Assembly: GCF_934668725.1 (NCBI RefSeq)
Contig: NZ_CAKUOF010000007.1
Location: 62,001 to 126,000 of the forward strand
DNA from: an uncultured Dysgonomonas sp.
Lineage (GTDB): Bacteria > Bacteroidota > Bacteroidia > Bacteroidales > Dysgonomonadaceae
Direction of reading: 5' to 3'
Length of the DNA: 64,000 nt
The notes under the pieces were generated by a model that ran no database searches, was not told the origin of the DNA, and worked only from the letters and a program-made list of their open reading frames with translations. Both the position numbers and the translations under genes were made by a program. Below are positions 17,732 through 26,981 of the stretch, piece by piece (position 1 is the first letter of the stretch; every line of letters begins with the position of its first letter).

Positions 17732-19327
17732 TCAATAACCAGGGTTTTGTTTCAAGTTTTGATTTACAGCCATATCCGAAACCGGAATTGGACATACATT
17801 TCGTGTCTCGCTAACAGCTACACCGCTAGCTACTCCCCCTTTAAATGCCCACAAGTATCCACTACCGGTATATAATCCATAACGGATAAGGTCTGTACGG
17901 CGAGTACCTTCCCAATACAACTCACGAGCACGTTCGTCCAAGATAAACTCTTTAGTCATTTGGCTGTCGCTTATTGAATGTACATCATTACCATATCCTC
18001 TTTTTCTCAGTGCATTAATATAAGATAATGCAGTAGCTCTGCTTCCTCCTTGTCCTCCGCGAACAACTGATTCAGCATACATAAGATACACATCCCCTAA
18101 ACGAAATAAAGGAAAATCGGTATCTGGTCTTCTGTTATTAGAACCCGGAGCTCCGGTAGATGTTACATTTTTAAACTTATATACAGACCAACCTTCTTGA
18201 AGAAATGTATTGATTGGAGTTGTAGAGATATTGATAGACCTGTTATCCGAAAAGAAGATTCCACGTTTATCTAAAATTGTATTAGCTGTTTTGTTATTAG
18301 GATCGGCAAACTCAAATTTGTTTACTAGATTTTGTGTAGAGCGGTTTCCACCCCATGCTTCAACAAGACCGTCTCTGTCTTCTCTAACATCTTCCTGAGC
18401 ACGTGAACTGGCAATCAGATAAGTCATTCCACCATAAGTTTCAGTACCAACTCCCGAGAATACAATCGGAAAAATAATTTCAGAACCTGCTGCAGTATTG
18501 TTATCTGCTTTGAATATGTTAGAATAATCAGATGCCAACGCATATCCTGTAGAAGGAGACAAAATTCTGTTACAAGCTGCTATACATTCTGTATACATAG
18601 CTTTGCCTGTATATACTTCAGCATTCAGATACATACGTGCCAACAAAGCATCTACAGCACCTTTATCTGCTCGTCCATAAGTACCTTTTCTTGCATCGGG
18701 AAGCGAGGCATATATGTCATTCAATTCTGTCTCAATCCATGCAAACAGATCGCTTCTGGTTAAAGGGGCAGGAGCTTTAGAATAGTTATTTTCTGTAATA
18801 AATGGAGGTATTGCATAAATATCCATCAGTGTGTAATATGCCAATGCTCGATTAAAACGAGCCTCTGCTCTTACTTGCACCGGATTTGCTTCAGCTGCAA
18901 TATTAGTAGTTCTCAACAAAAATTCATTTGATAAGGCTACTATGTACATACATCTCTGATAAACTCCTTCAAGTGATTCATTTTGAATATCAGACCATAA
19001 GATACCGTTAATTTCAGGTACCCAAGCATCATCTTTCCATGCATTTTTACATTCGTCAGTAGTAATAACTTGTATATTCCACCAAGAACGAAGTAGCTGG
19101 GCATTTCCCGGATCTAAACCAAGAATATCGCTGGACCCGATTCCGTCTTGTCCACTAATAGCCCAAACAGAATAGATTTTCAATAAGCCTTTTTCAACAT
19201 TGGCCGGGTCTTGATACACTTGATCCGGAGTCTGAGCACGAGGATCAAGAGGGGTAACGTTCAAATCATCAAAACAAGAGGTGAAGAACAATACCGTAAA
19301 TAATAGTAATATATATTTTGTTTTCAT
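17732..19327 (-). CDS. SusD/RagB-family nutrient-binding outer-membrane lipoprotein
   Basis: 531 residues with signal and lipobox LFFTSC. A typical SusD start follows (DDLNVTPLDPRAQTPDQVY), then TPR-like helical repeats in the first half (AEARFNRALAYYTLMDIYAIPPFIT) and the usual SusD C-terminal region with LFRLGDVYLMYAESV, YINALRKRGYG, ILDERARELYWEGTRRTDLIRYG and CPIPVSDMAVNQNLKQNPGY. It forms the lid of the SusC transporter. It starts 12 bases after susC ends. Confidence 0.96.
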   Translation of the reverse strand: MKTKYILLLFTVLFFTSCFDDLNVTPLDPRAQTPDQVYQDPANVEKGLLKIYSVWAISGQDGIGSSDILGLDPGNAQLLRSWWNIQVITTDECKNAWKDDAWVPEINGILWSDIQNESLEGVYQRCMYIVALSNEFLLRTTNIAAEANPVQVRAEARFNRALAYYTLMDIYAIPPFITENNYSKAPAPLTRSDLFAWIETELNDIYASLPDARKGTYGRADKGAVDALLARMYLNAEVYTGKAMYTECIAACNRILSPSTGYALASDYSNIFKADNNTAAGSEIIFPIVFSGVGTETYGGMTYLIASSRAQEDVREDRDGLVEAWGGNRSTQNLVNKFEFADPNNKTANTILDKRGIFFSDNRSINISTTPINTFLQEGWSVYKFKNVTSTGAPGSNNRRPDTDFPLFRLGDVYLMYAESVVRGGQGGSRATALSYINALRKRGYGNDVHSISDSQMTKEFILDERARELYWEGTRRTDLIRYGLYTGSGYLWAFKGGVASGVAVSETRNVCPIPVSDMAVNQNLKQNPGY

Positions 19328-19339
19328 ATAGCTGACTGA

Positions 19340-22300
19340 TTAAAAATTAAGATTTAAACCTAAAGTATATGTTCTCGGACGAGGCCACATACCTTTATCC
19401 ACACCATTATTTTCTGGATCCAAGCCTGTATATTTAGTTATAGTAAATACATTTTGCACCGAAAAGCTTATACGTCCCGATAGTCTTTCTGTAAACAGTT
19501 GTCTGAAACTGTATCCTGCAGTCACATTATCCATGCGAAGGAATGATGCATTTTCAAGGAAGTGATCAGAGAATGCTTGGGCGGCTGAGTTTGCCAACGT
19601 AAATCCTGTATCGTACACACCTCTGTATTTATTAGATAATGACCCTGATGTATAAGATGGTTGTATAGTCGAATTATTAGCAGCAAATGCATTGAATACA
19701 TAGTTGCCAAAGTTAGCTCTCATATTAAACCCTAAATCGAAATCTTTGTATTTAAAGTTAGTAGTAAAGCCCATAAATACATCCGGATTTGGATCTTTAT
19801 TAGTCATATAGCGATCCGCTTCAGTGATTTCTCCATCGCCATTTCTATCAACAAAAGCATTTTGAACCGGCATTCCATTTTCATCATATACTTGCTGATA
19901 CAAAAAGAATGTATAAGGTGCATATCCTACCATATGTTTTTGAGTATAAGCACTTGTTCCATAACCTGGGTCTCCCGTATTCTGACCCGGATAGTTCGGA
20001 TTGTGCCCTACAGTAAGATTTGTTATTTTACTGTCACTAAAGGTTACATTGTAGCCTAAAGTAAGCGTCATATCTCTATTGTCAATAGGTATTGCGGTCA
20101 AGTTAATTTCAAGCCCTTTATTTTCCATATTTCCAACGTTAGCATAAGCTCTATTGGCAAAGTTGGTACCAGCTGCTATATTCACTTCATTCAGCAAATC
20201 CTTCGTTTTCTTTTTATACACTTCGACTGTACCAAAAAGACGTCCTTTCAGAAATCCAAAGTCTAAAGCTAAGTTGGTTGTAGCAGTTTCTTCCCATTTT
20301 AATTCTGGAATAAAAGCATTGGGTTTAAGCAAGAAAGATCCTAAATAAGTGCTGTTTGGGTTTCGGCTAAGTTCGTATGATGGTATATAACCATAATTTC
20401 TACTGAACCCTTGTTGTCCTGTAACTCCATATCCCATTCTAAGTTTAAGATCTGAGAATAAGTTTTGATTTTTCATAAAACTTTCCTCTGTCACTCTCCA
20501 TGCAAGTGCTACTGATGGGAATACACCATATCGGTTTGCCTCTGCAAAGCGAGACGATCCATCTCTACGGATTGTTGCCGTCAATAGATAACGATCCATA
20601 AACGTATAATTAAGACGACCAAATAACGATATCAAATAACTTTCTCCGGGAACAGTAAAAGTATCTACAGCTTGATATTGTCCTGCTTCTTGATTGTACA
20701 TCCATGCTTTTGGATCAAGATTCTTAAAGATATCTTCGGTTGAGTTAGAGAAACCTTTGCTGAAGTTTGATTCATAAAAATGTTGGTATGAATACCCTCC
20801 CATCACATTGATATTACTCTTAATAGACTCAAAAAGTTTGTTGTAATCTAAATAAAAGTCTAATAGTTGGTTACGACGCAGTTTATCTTCAATTGTATAT
20901 CCACCTACATCGGGGAAATTAGAGTCTTTTGCAGCTCTGAATGAATTAGGTTTTACATTGTTTTTATATTCTTCACTGCTAGTAACATCATATCCCATAT
21001 TCAGGTTAGCTCGCAATTCGGGAAGGAAATGCATCTTATAGTCCAACTGAATATTTCCTAAACTACGTTTCACATTACTATGATTGTCTACATCATATAA
21101 CATGCCTAAAGGGTTTATAGCAGCCAATGAATTGTATGCACCGGTCTCTGCTATAGTATGATTCCAAAAGCCATTAAATCTGTCAGTTCCATTATATACA
21201 GGTTTTGTAGGATCATAAAAAGCAGCTGCACCTACAGCACCGCCATCTGCAAACCTGTTATTATTAATAATACCTTTTACATTAATATCTACACTCAAGT
21301 GATCATTTAAGAATTTAGGGCTTAAGTTTACACCTCCGGTATAACGCTCGAAACTTGATGTTTTTAACGTTCCTTTTTCATTATTGTAACCAACTGATAC
21401 TCTAAATGGCAGAAAACCTGCCTTACCTGCAACATTTACGTTTTGATCATGTCCAAAACCTGTCTGAAAAATCAGATCTTGCCAGTTTGTTCTTTGCATC
21501 GGATAGCTGTTTAAGCTCTTCATTATATTAGCCTCATTAGGTAATCCCTGGCTGTATGTAGAAATCACACGATAAAATTCATCAGGACTCATTGTATTGA
21601 TTCTTTGGTAGGGATGGTTTAAACTATAAGTACTAGAATATCCAACTTTAATACCTTTCTGAGTTCCTTTTTTTGTAGTGATAATGACTACACCATTAGA
21701 TCCACGAGAACCATAGATAGCCGCAGCCGAGGCATCTTTCAATACCGAAAAAGTTTCAATATCGTTTGGATTGAGCGCAGCCAATGGGTTAGGAGAACCC
21801 GGTGTTGCATCTTCGGAAATAGGAATACCATCTATAACATAAAGAGGATCGTTATTCGCATTAAGAGATGCTCCACCACGAATACGAATAGTAGGACCTG
21901 CACCAGGGCCACCATCTCCGGGTAATACAAATAAACCGGGAACCTTTCCTTGTATCAGCTGATCGGCAGAGGTAATAGCTCCTCTGTTTACTTCGTCTGC
22001 TCTAATTGCAGTAACCGATCCCGTCAGGTCATTCTTTTTAACGGCACCATAACCAATTACAACTACTTCGCTCAATAACTCAGCATCGTCTTTTAGTACT
22101 ATGTTGATATTTTTTTGATTACCAACAGCAACCTCCTGGGGTTTATATCCTATATAAGAAATAACAAGAGTGTTGCCTGCCGAAGCGTTGATCTGGAAAT
22201 TACCATCAAGATCCGTTACTGTACCCGTAGTCGTTCCTTTTACAACGACACTAGCTCCAATAATAGATTCGCCTTGTGAATCTTTTACATTTCCATTGAT

Positions 22301-22411
22301 AGTTCCTGAGGAACCTCCTTGGGCATACATTGGTGCCAGAGATAATATTCCCATCAAACAAATGAGGAATATTGACACACAACTTTTTCTAACCTTTTTT
22401 TTCATGTGCAA
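19340..22411 (-). CDS. SusC/RagA-family TonB-dependent transporter
   Basis: 1023 residues. Signal peptide, then a carboxypeptidase-like (CarboxypepD_reg) domain (about 35-110: GTINGNVKDSQGESIIGASVVVKGTTTG), TonB-box-like linker, plug domain with VVIGYGAVKKNDLTGSVTAI and the SusC signature YVIDGIPI, and the 22-strand barrel ending in LGLNLNF with a terminal aromatic. It imports oligosaccharides across the outer membrane with SusD. The start may be the Met at 22411 or the next Met at 22405. It is first gene of the operon, with an operator 144 bases upstream. Absence of a DUF4974/FecR domain means no anti-sigma coupling, in line with control by LacI. Confidence 0.96.
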   Translation of the reverse strand: MHMKKKVRKSCVSIFLICLMGILSLAPMYAQGGSSGTINGNVKDSQGESIIGASVVVKGTTTGTVTDLDGNFQINASAGNTLVISYIGYKPQEVAVGNQKNINIVLKDDAELLSEVVVIGYGAVKKNDLTGSVTAIRADEVNRGAITSADQLIQGKVPGLFVLPGDGGPGAGPTIRIRGGASLNANNDPLYVIDGIPISEDATPGSPNPLAALNPNDIETFSVLKDASAAAIYGSRGSNGVVIITTKKGTQKGIKVGYSSTYSLNHPYQRINTMSPDEFYRVISTYSQGLPNEANIMKSLNSYPMQRTNWQDLIFQTGFGHDQNVNVAGKAGFLPFRVSVGYNNEKGTLKTSSFERYTGGVNLSPKFLNDHLSVDINVKGIINNNRFADGGAVGAAAFYDPTKPVYNGTDRFNGFWNHTIAETGAYNSLAAINPLGMLYDVDNHSNVKRSLGNIQLDYKMHFLPELRANLNMGYDVTSSEEYKNNVKPNSFRAAKDSNFPDVGGYTIEDKLRRNQLLDFYLDYNKLFESIKSNINVMGGYSYQHFYESNFSKGFSNSTEDIFKNLDPKAWMYNQEAGQYQAVDTFTVPGESYLISLFGRLNYTFMDRYLLTATIRRDGSSRFAEANRYGVFPSVALAWRVTEESFMKNQNLFSDLKLRMGYGVTGQQGFSRNYGYIPSYELSRNPNSTYLGSFLLKPNAFIPELKWEETATTNLALDFGFLKGRLFGTVEVYKKKTKDLLNEVNIAAGTNFANRAYANVGNMENKGLEINLTAIPIDNRDMTLTLGYNVTFSDSKITNLTVGHNPNYPGQNTGDPGYGTSAYTQKHMVGYAPYTFFLYQQVYDENGMPVQNAFVDRNGDGEITEADRYMTNKDPNPDVFMGFTTNFKYKDFDLGFNMRANFGNYVFNAFAANNSTIQPSYTSGSLSNKYRGVYDTGFTLANSAAQAFSDHFLENASFLRMDNVTAGYSFRQLFTERLSGRISFSVQNVFTITKYTGLDPENNGVDKGMWPRPRTYTLGLNLNF

Positions 22412-22857
22412 ATTATTAAGATTAACATTAATATGTTATTAATTTCATGGATAAAACTTGTTTGGTTTTTTTAACAAGCCTAAATCATACTACAAATATG
22501 ATATGTCGAGTTTGTATTTTATAATTAGATAACAATAAAACAAGCTTTTTGTTATGCAAACGTTTGCACAAACAACCAATAAAAATCGACAATCAACTGA
22601 TTACTAATAAAAAATAGAAATTGGCCCATTTCACTTTTTTTAAGTCTTTAATAAAATTATCAATAATACACATTTATTAGACAAGGCTTCAACCCTACTG
22701 AATTTAACAGATATAAAGACTCTTCTTTTTATTTTTCGCAGAATTTTGGCTAGATTTGTTATCAACAATTGATCTGCTTTTATTGGAGATATTGCACTGC
22801 TTTATATTAAATAATGCAATAAATAATTGAAACAAAATCAATCTAAATAATAAATTC
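22412..22857. other. divergent intergenic region susC / GH92
   Basis: 446 bases shared by two divergent promoters. It contains the LacI-type operator at 22555-22568, a -7-like element for susC on the minus strand at 22493-22500 (CATATTTG, one mismatch) and a -7 box TAGATTTG at 22751-22758 for the GH92 gene. The operator lies upstream of the susC -7 element rather than across it, which would suit activation as well as repression. Confidence 0.5.
22555..22568. promoter_or_regulatory. LacI-type operator TGCAAACGTTTGCA between susC and GH92
   Basis: A perfect 14-bp palindrome identical to those at 11237-11250 and 13704-13717. It lies 144 bases before the susC start and about 290 before the GH92 start. 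Confidence 0.75.
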
Positions 22858-25146
22858 ATGAAGAGAATAAGCATTTACTTGTTTCTTACATTTCTTTGTA
22901 TCTGTGGTATAAAAGCCAACGATTCAAAAAGCCCTGTTGATTATGTCAACCCTTTAGTGGGAACACAATCGAAGCATTCACTTTCCAATGGCAATACTTA
23001 TCCGGCAATAGCTATGCCTTGGGGGATGAATTTCTGGATGCCTCAGACAGGTAAAATGGGTGATGGCTGGTCATATAGCTACGATGCCGATAAAATAAGA
23101 GGATTTAAACAAACCCATCAGCCAAGTCCTTGGATCAACGATTATGGTCAGTTTTCGATAATGCCTACTACAGGAAAACCCATATTTAACGAAAACGAAA
23201 GAGCAAGCTGGTTTTCTCATAAAGCGGAAGTTGTCAACCCTTATTATTATCGGGTTTATCTGGCCGACTATGATGTAGTCACTGAATTTACACCTACCGA
23301 ACGCGCTGTATTATTCCGGTTTACATTTCCCGAAAGTCAAAATTCATTTGTGACAATAGATGCATTCGACAAAGGATCTTATGTAAAAGTAATACCTGAA
23401 GAAAATAAAATTATAGGATATACAACCAAAAACAGTGGTGGAGTTCCGGACAATTTTAAAAATTATTTTGTTGTAATATTCGACAAACCATTTACATATG
23501 TATCAGCAGTAGCCGATAACAAAATTCTAGAAAAACAAACTGAAGCTAAAGCCGATCATTCGGGAGCAATTATCGGATTCTCTACTAAAAAAGGAGAGAA
23601 AGTACATGCCAGAATTGCATCATCATTTATTAGTCCTGAACAAGCAGAACTTAATTTAAAAGAGCTTGGGAACGATGATTTTGAGGTAGTAAAAGCAAAT
23701 GGAAAGAAAACTTGGAATGAGGTTTTAGGCAAAATAGATGTAGAGGATAATAATATAGATAATCTACGCACTTTTTATTCTTGTTTATACCGTTCTCTTC
23801 TTTTCCCTCGCAAGTTTCATGAAGTAGATACTAATGGAAAAATCATACATTATAGCCCTTATAACGGACAAGTTCTTCCGGGGTATATGTTTACCGATAC
23901 AGGATTTTGGGATACATTCCGTAGTTTATTTCCTTTTTTAAATTTAATGTATCCTTCTATCAACACACAAATGCAAGAAGGATTAGTTAATACTTATAAA
24001 GAAAGCGGTTTCCTTCCCGAATGGGCAAGCCCCGGACACAGAGATTGCATGGTCGGAAATAACTCGGCTTCTGTAGTAGCTGATGCTTATCTAAAAGGTT
24101 TGCGAGGATATGATATTGAGACTTTATACAAAGCCCTTCTCCATGGGACAGAGAATGTACACCCGAATGTTGGCTCAACAGGAAGGCTTGGTCATGAATA
24201 TTATAACAAACTAGGATACATTCCTTACAATGTAGGAATCAACGAAAGTGCTGCACGTACTCTTGAATATGCTTATAACGACTGGACTATTTACAAACTG
24301 GGGAAAGAATTGAATCGCCCGAAAAAAGAAATAGAGGTTTTTGCTAAAAGAGCCATGAATTATAAGAATCTTTTTGACCATGAAACTAAACTGATGAGAG
24401 GCAGAAACGAAGACGGAACCTTCCAATCACCGTTTAATCCATTGAAATGGGGAGATGCTTTTACCGAAGGAAATAGCTGGCATTACACTTGGTCGGTATT
24501 TCATGATCCTCAGGGGCTAATCAATTTGATGGGAGGAAAAAAAGAATTCAATACAATGATGGACTCTGTATTTACTATGCCTCCTCTTTTCGATGACAGC
24601 TATTATGGAACAGTAATTCATGAAATACGTGAAATGCAAATAATGAACATGGGGCAGTATGCTCATGGTAACCAGCCTATACAACACATGGTATATTTGT
24701 ATAATTATTCGGGAGAACCTTGGAAAACCCAATACTGGGCTCGCGAAATTATGGATAAGCTTTATTCTGCAACTCCCGACGGATATTGTGGAGATGAAGA
24801 TAATGGACAGACCTCTGCATGGTATGTATTTTCTGCTTTAGGATTTTATACTGTATGCCCGGGAACAGATGAGTATATTTTAGGTTCTCCTCTATTTAAG
24901 AAGGTCACATTACATCTAGAAAACGGCAAACAAGTAATTATAAATGCTCCTAATAATAGCAAAGACAATATATATATATCAAGCATGACTGTAAACGGAC
25001 AGCCTTATAGTAAAAACTACCTGACACATGGACAATTACTCAATGGTGCTGTAATAGATTATAAAATGTCTTCGACTCCCAATAAAGAAAGGGGTACTAA
25101 AGAAAGCGACTTCCCCTATTCTTTTTCAATAGATGAAAAGCACTAA
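22858..25146 (+). CDS. GH92 family alpha-mannosidase
   Basis: 762 residues, signal peptide MKRISIYLFLTFLCICGIKA. GH92 enzymes are calcium-dependent inverting exo-alpha-mannosidases (mainly alpha-1,2). Hallmarks: N-terminal beta-sandwich starting VNPLVGTQ with GNTYPAIAMPWGMNFW and FKQTHQPSPWINDYG, then the (alpha/alpha)6 domain with FWDTFRSLFPF, GFLPEWASPGHRDCMVGNNS, and YCGDEDNGQTSAWYVFSALG, which carries the calcium and base residues. It is divergent from susC, so an alpha-mannosidase shares a promoter region, and possibly control, with an alpha-glucan operon. Confidence 0.94.
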   Translation: MKRISIYLFLTFLCICGIKANDSKSPVDYVNPLVGTQSKHSLSNGNTYPAIAMPWGMNFWMPQTGKMGDGWSYSYDADKIRGFKQTHQPSPWINDYGQFSIMPTTGKPIFNENERASWFSHKAEVVNPYYYRVYLADYDVVTEFTPTERAVLFRFTFPESQNSFVTIDAFDKGSYVKVIPEENKIIGYTTKNSGGVPDNFKNYFVVIFDKPFTYVSAVADNKILEKQTEAKADHSGAIIGFSTKKGEKVHARIASSFISPEQAELNLKELGNDDFEVVKANGKKTWNEVLGKIDVEDNNIDNLRTFYSCLYRSLLFPRKFHEVDTNGKIIHYSPYNGQVLPGYMFTDTGFWDTFRSLFPFLNLMYPSINTQMQEGLVNTYKESGFLPEWASPGHRDCMVGNNSASVVADAYLKGLRGYDIETLYKALLHGTENVHPNVGSTGRLGHEYYNKLGYIPYNVGINESAARTLEYAYNDWTIYKLGKELNRPKKEIEVFAKRAMNYKNLFDHETKLMRGRNEDGTFQSPFNPLKWGDAFTEGNSWHYTWSVFHDPQGLINLMGGKKEFNTMMDSVFTMPPLFDDSYYGTVIHEIREMQIMNMGQYAHGNQPIQHMVYLYNYSGEPWKTQYWAREIMDKLYSATPDGYCGDEDNGQTSAWYVFSALGFYTVCPGTDEYILGSPLFKKVTLHLENGKQVIINAPNNSKDNIYISSMTVNGQPYSKNYLTHGQLLNGAVIDYKMSSTPNKERGTKESDFPYSFSIDEKH

Positions 25147-25167
25147 ATAGTAAAATAACAAATAAAA

Positions 25168-25205
25168 ACTCCCTTCGGTATTAAAATCCGGAGGGAGTTT
25201 TTTTA
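25168..25205 (+). terminator. terminator after GH92
   Basis: ACTCCCTTCGG (25168-25178) pairs with CCGGAGGGAGT (25188-25198) with one wobble, followed by seven Ts. Confidence 0.85.
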
Positions 25206-25234
25206 TTTAAGTTAAACTACTATCCATCGTACGA

Positions 25235-25738
25235 TCAATTTACATTCGCACCCAAGTCCCTTATATAAGTTACTTCAACCAACACCTTCGAGACCAACAC
25301 ATCTCTTATTTCGGGAAGCAAATAGGGTATTTCACGAGCATAAAAGTCAGTATCATCACGTTTTATAACAAGTATATTGTTATATACAACAAAATCGTAT
25401 ATCAGCGTCTTTGAAACATTATCTACATCTGTATAGTTTATAGTCAGCTTATTTCCATCAATGGTATATGTCCCATCTATTTCTACTCGGTCAAAATCTC
25501 TTATAACTCTAATTTTACCGCCTACAGTAAAAATAAAGCTGATATATTCGGGGGCACGATTCCTGATATGTGAATCTATAGTTTGATTTGCATACACATT
25601 ATTAGATTCAACCTGATAAGGAGTCGAATATCCGAAATCCCACCTTCCAATAATGCTTGTATTCACTGTTGAATCGTTATTACTGGAACAAGATACTAGC
25701 AAGTATGCTGTCAATAATATATAAAGCAGATTTTTCAT
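25235..25738 (-). CDS. lipocalin-like lipoprotein, function unknown
   Basis: 167 residues. A lipobox LLVSC gives an acylated Cys at 17, followed by a Ser/Asn-rich linker. The body has the pattern of small Bacteroidetes lipocalin-like proteins: IIGRWDFGY near the start, ISFIFTVGGKIRVIRD, then IDGTYTIDGNKLTINYTD and LVIKRDDTDFYAR, that is, alternating beta-strands ending in the usual polar motif. No ligand can be inferred. It stands between the GH92 terminator and the truncated haemoglobin gene on the minus strand. Confidence 0.75.
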   Translation of the reverse strand: MKNLLYILLTAYLLVSCSSNNDSTVNTSIIGRWDFGYSTPYQVESNNVYANQTIDSHIRNRAPEYISFIFTVGGKIRVIRDFDRVEIDGTYTIDGNKLTINYTDVDNVSKTLIYDFVVYNNILVIKRDDTDFYAREIPYLLPEIRDVLVSKVLVEVTYIRDLGANVN

Positions 25739-25807
25739 TTCAATAAGTTTTGTTTGTAAATGTAAGAAAAAATCTAATTAAGAAGATTGTCAACAATCAC
25801 ATATAAA

Positions 25808-26212
25808 TCATTCTGTTTCAAAAGATTTATTTCCCGATCTACGATGAATATAATCTAACTTTCCCTGAAATACATCTGCTATTTTAAAGGCTCTTGACTT
25901 TGCCTCATTGGCAATATCTCCGACAAAAAGGTTATCCACTGTTTCTACAAAAAGAGACAACCACCGGTCGAAATGTTCTTTCTCTATTGGTAATTTTGCA
26001 TGTGGAGGAAATGGATGTCCATTATAGGTTCGCTCATTCAATAAGATACTTTGCCAGAAAGTGTACAATTTTTCTAAATGTTCAGGCCAATGGTTTTGTA
26101 TCTTATCATTAAATATAGGCCCTATCAGATCGTCTTTTCTCACCTTGGCATAAAACGTATTGACCATTTTCTCTATATCATCTATATTCTCAATATCTTT
26201 TATCACTCTCAT
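25808..26212 (-). CDS. group III truncated haemoglobin
   Basis: 134 residues with the 2/2 globin fold of group III (trHbP): F-Y-x-K-V-R-K-D-D-L-I-G-P-I-F at the N-terminus (B helix Tyr-like positions), W-x-x-H-L-x-x-L-Y-T-F-W in the E helix region, and the proximal histidine in IEKEHFDRWLSLF. Group III globins bind oxygen, NO or sulfide and are thought to detoxify reactive nitrogen or oxygen. A single-gene unit with its own -7 box (26253-26260). Confidence 0.92.
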   Translation of the reverse strand: MRVIKDIENIDDIEKMVNTFYAKVRKDDLIGPIFNDKIQNHWPEHLEKLYTFWQSILLNERTYNGHPFPPHAKLPIEKEHFDRWLSLFVETVDNLFVGDIANEAKSRAFKIADVFQGKLDYIHRRSGNKSFETE

Positions 26213-26252
26213 CTTTTAATAAATCTATTTACAAAATTGGTATTATCTTTTT

Positions 26253-26260
26253 CAAAGATA
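26253..26260 (-). promoter_or_regulatory. -7 box for truncated haemoglobin gene
   Basis: TATCTTTG on the minus strand matches TAnnTTTG and lies 40 bases before the start codon. Confidence 0.5.
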
Positions 26261-26342
26261 CTAAAAAGGAAGCAGCAGCGTATTCGATTTCATTATCACC
26301 TGATAAAGCTGACAAAAAAGAGAATAATAATATTAAAGATAA

Positions 26343-26516
26343 TTAAAAAATAAAGGAAAAGTTTAAGATAAAAAGTAGGAACAGAAGAATCCCTATAATA
26401 AACAGAAAGAAAGCCATTTTTTTCTGTCCATGCTTATAAGCCATATAAGCAACAATCAAAAAGAAAATAGCAATTCCGAAAGATATTCCTGATTTTTGAA
26501 ATTCAATGAAAGTCAT
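26343..26516 (-). CDS. small membrane protein, 57 residues, unknown
   Basis: Minus-strand frame from ATG (26516) to TAA (26343) that reads MTFIEFQKSGISFGIAIFFL and continues as two hydrophobic segments (about 11-26 and 35-57) separated by the basic loop YKHGQKK. This is a convincing two-helix membrane protein too short for a 60-codon cutoff. It is followed on the same strand by no other gene until the globin and is preceded by another two-helix protein 30 bases upstream (26547-26789), so the two may be a small operon. Confidence 0.6.
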   Translation of the reverse strand: MTFIEFQKSGISFGIAIFFLIVAYMAYKHGQKKMAFFLFIIGILLFLLFILNFSFIF

Positions 26517-26546
26517 GCTTTTTTGGTAAATGTAGTAATAAAAGTA

Positions 26547-26789
26547 TTAATAAAAAATAAGCCTGGTCGCATTATCTGAAGAGTAAGCTGTGATTAAGGT
26601 TAATAGCAAAGTAATGGCAGCAATTATAAAAAATTTATAAGCAGCTTTTCTATTATCTGCTAAAAATGAAACACCACCAATAATCATGGCTACAGCGAAA
26701 ATAACAGCAAATACCCAACTTATGCCCATGTAAAAACCAAAACTATAATGCATAATATCTAATATAAAACTATAACTTAAAATTTCCAC
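26547..26789 (-). CDS. small membrane protein, 80 residues, unknown
   Basis: Two or three hydrophobic helices: residues 5-20, 23-44 (WVFAVIFAVAMIIGGVSFL) and 50-67 (FFIIAAITLLLTLITAY), with a short basic loop ADNRKAAYK. No recognised family. It lies directly after the tRNA-Gln terminator and 30 bases before the 57-residue membrane protein, in the same direction. A later Met at residue 13 is an alternative start. Confidence 0.6.
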   Translation of the reverse strand: MEILSYSFILDIMHYSFGFYMGISWVFAVIFAVAMIIGGVSFLADNRKAAYKFFIIAAITLLLTLITAYSSDNATRLIFY

Positions 26790-26792
26790 ATA

Positions 26793-26828
26793 AAAAAGCT
26801 CTGTCTATCAAAAGATAAACAGAGCTTA
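26793..26828 (-). terminator. terminator of tRNA-Gln
   Basis: On the minus strand AAGCTCTGTTTATC (26828-26815) pairs with the segment 26810-26797 (one mismatch) and is followed by six Ts (26798-26793). Confidence 0.75.
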
Positions 26829-26834
26829 TTATTG

Positions 26835-26905
26835 TTGTCCCACCAGGATTCGAACCTAGACAGGCAGTACCAAAAACTGCAGTGCTACCATTACACCATG
26901 GGACA
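26835..26905 (-). tRNA. tRNA-Gln (anticodon TTG)
   Basis: 71 nt on the minus strand. Acceptor TGTCCCA pairs with TGGGACA, discriminator A. D arm GTG..CAC with AATGGTAG, anticodon stem GCAGT/ACTGC around loop TTTTGGT (anticodon TTG, reads CAA/CAG), T arm CTAGG-TTCGAAT-CCTGG. CCA is not encoded. Confidence 0.95.
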
Positions 26906-26931
26906 AACACATTTGCTTTTCAAAAGCGATA

Positions 26932-26963
26932 CAAAAGTAAGTATTCGGTTTGATATATGCAAG
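26932..26963 (-). promoter_or_regulatory. promoter of tRNA-Gln
   Basis: TACTTTTG (minus strand, 26939-26932) matches TAnnTTTG. A CTTG at 26963-26960 lies 20 bases upstream at -33. The tRNA starts 27 bases after the box. Confidence 0.55.
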
Positions 26964-26981
26964 CCCTAATCCTAACTTTTT

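Noticed and set aside
26078..26353. 91-codon plus-strand frame near the globin gene
   Set aside because: It overlaps the globin start and promoter; the composition is low-complexity Ile/Lys, typical of AT-rich shadow frames.
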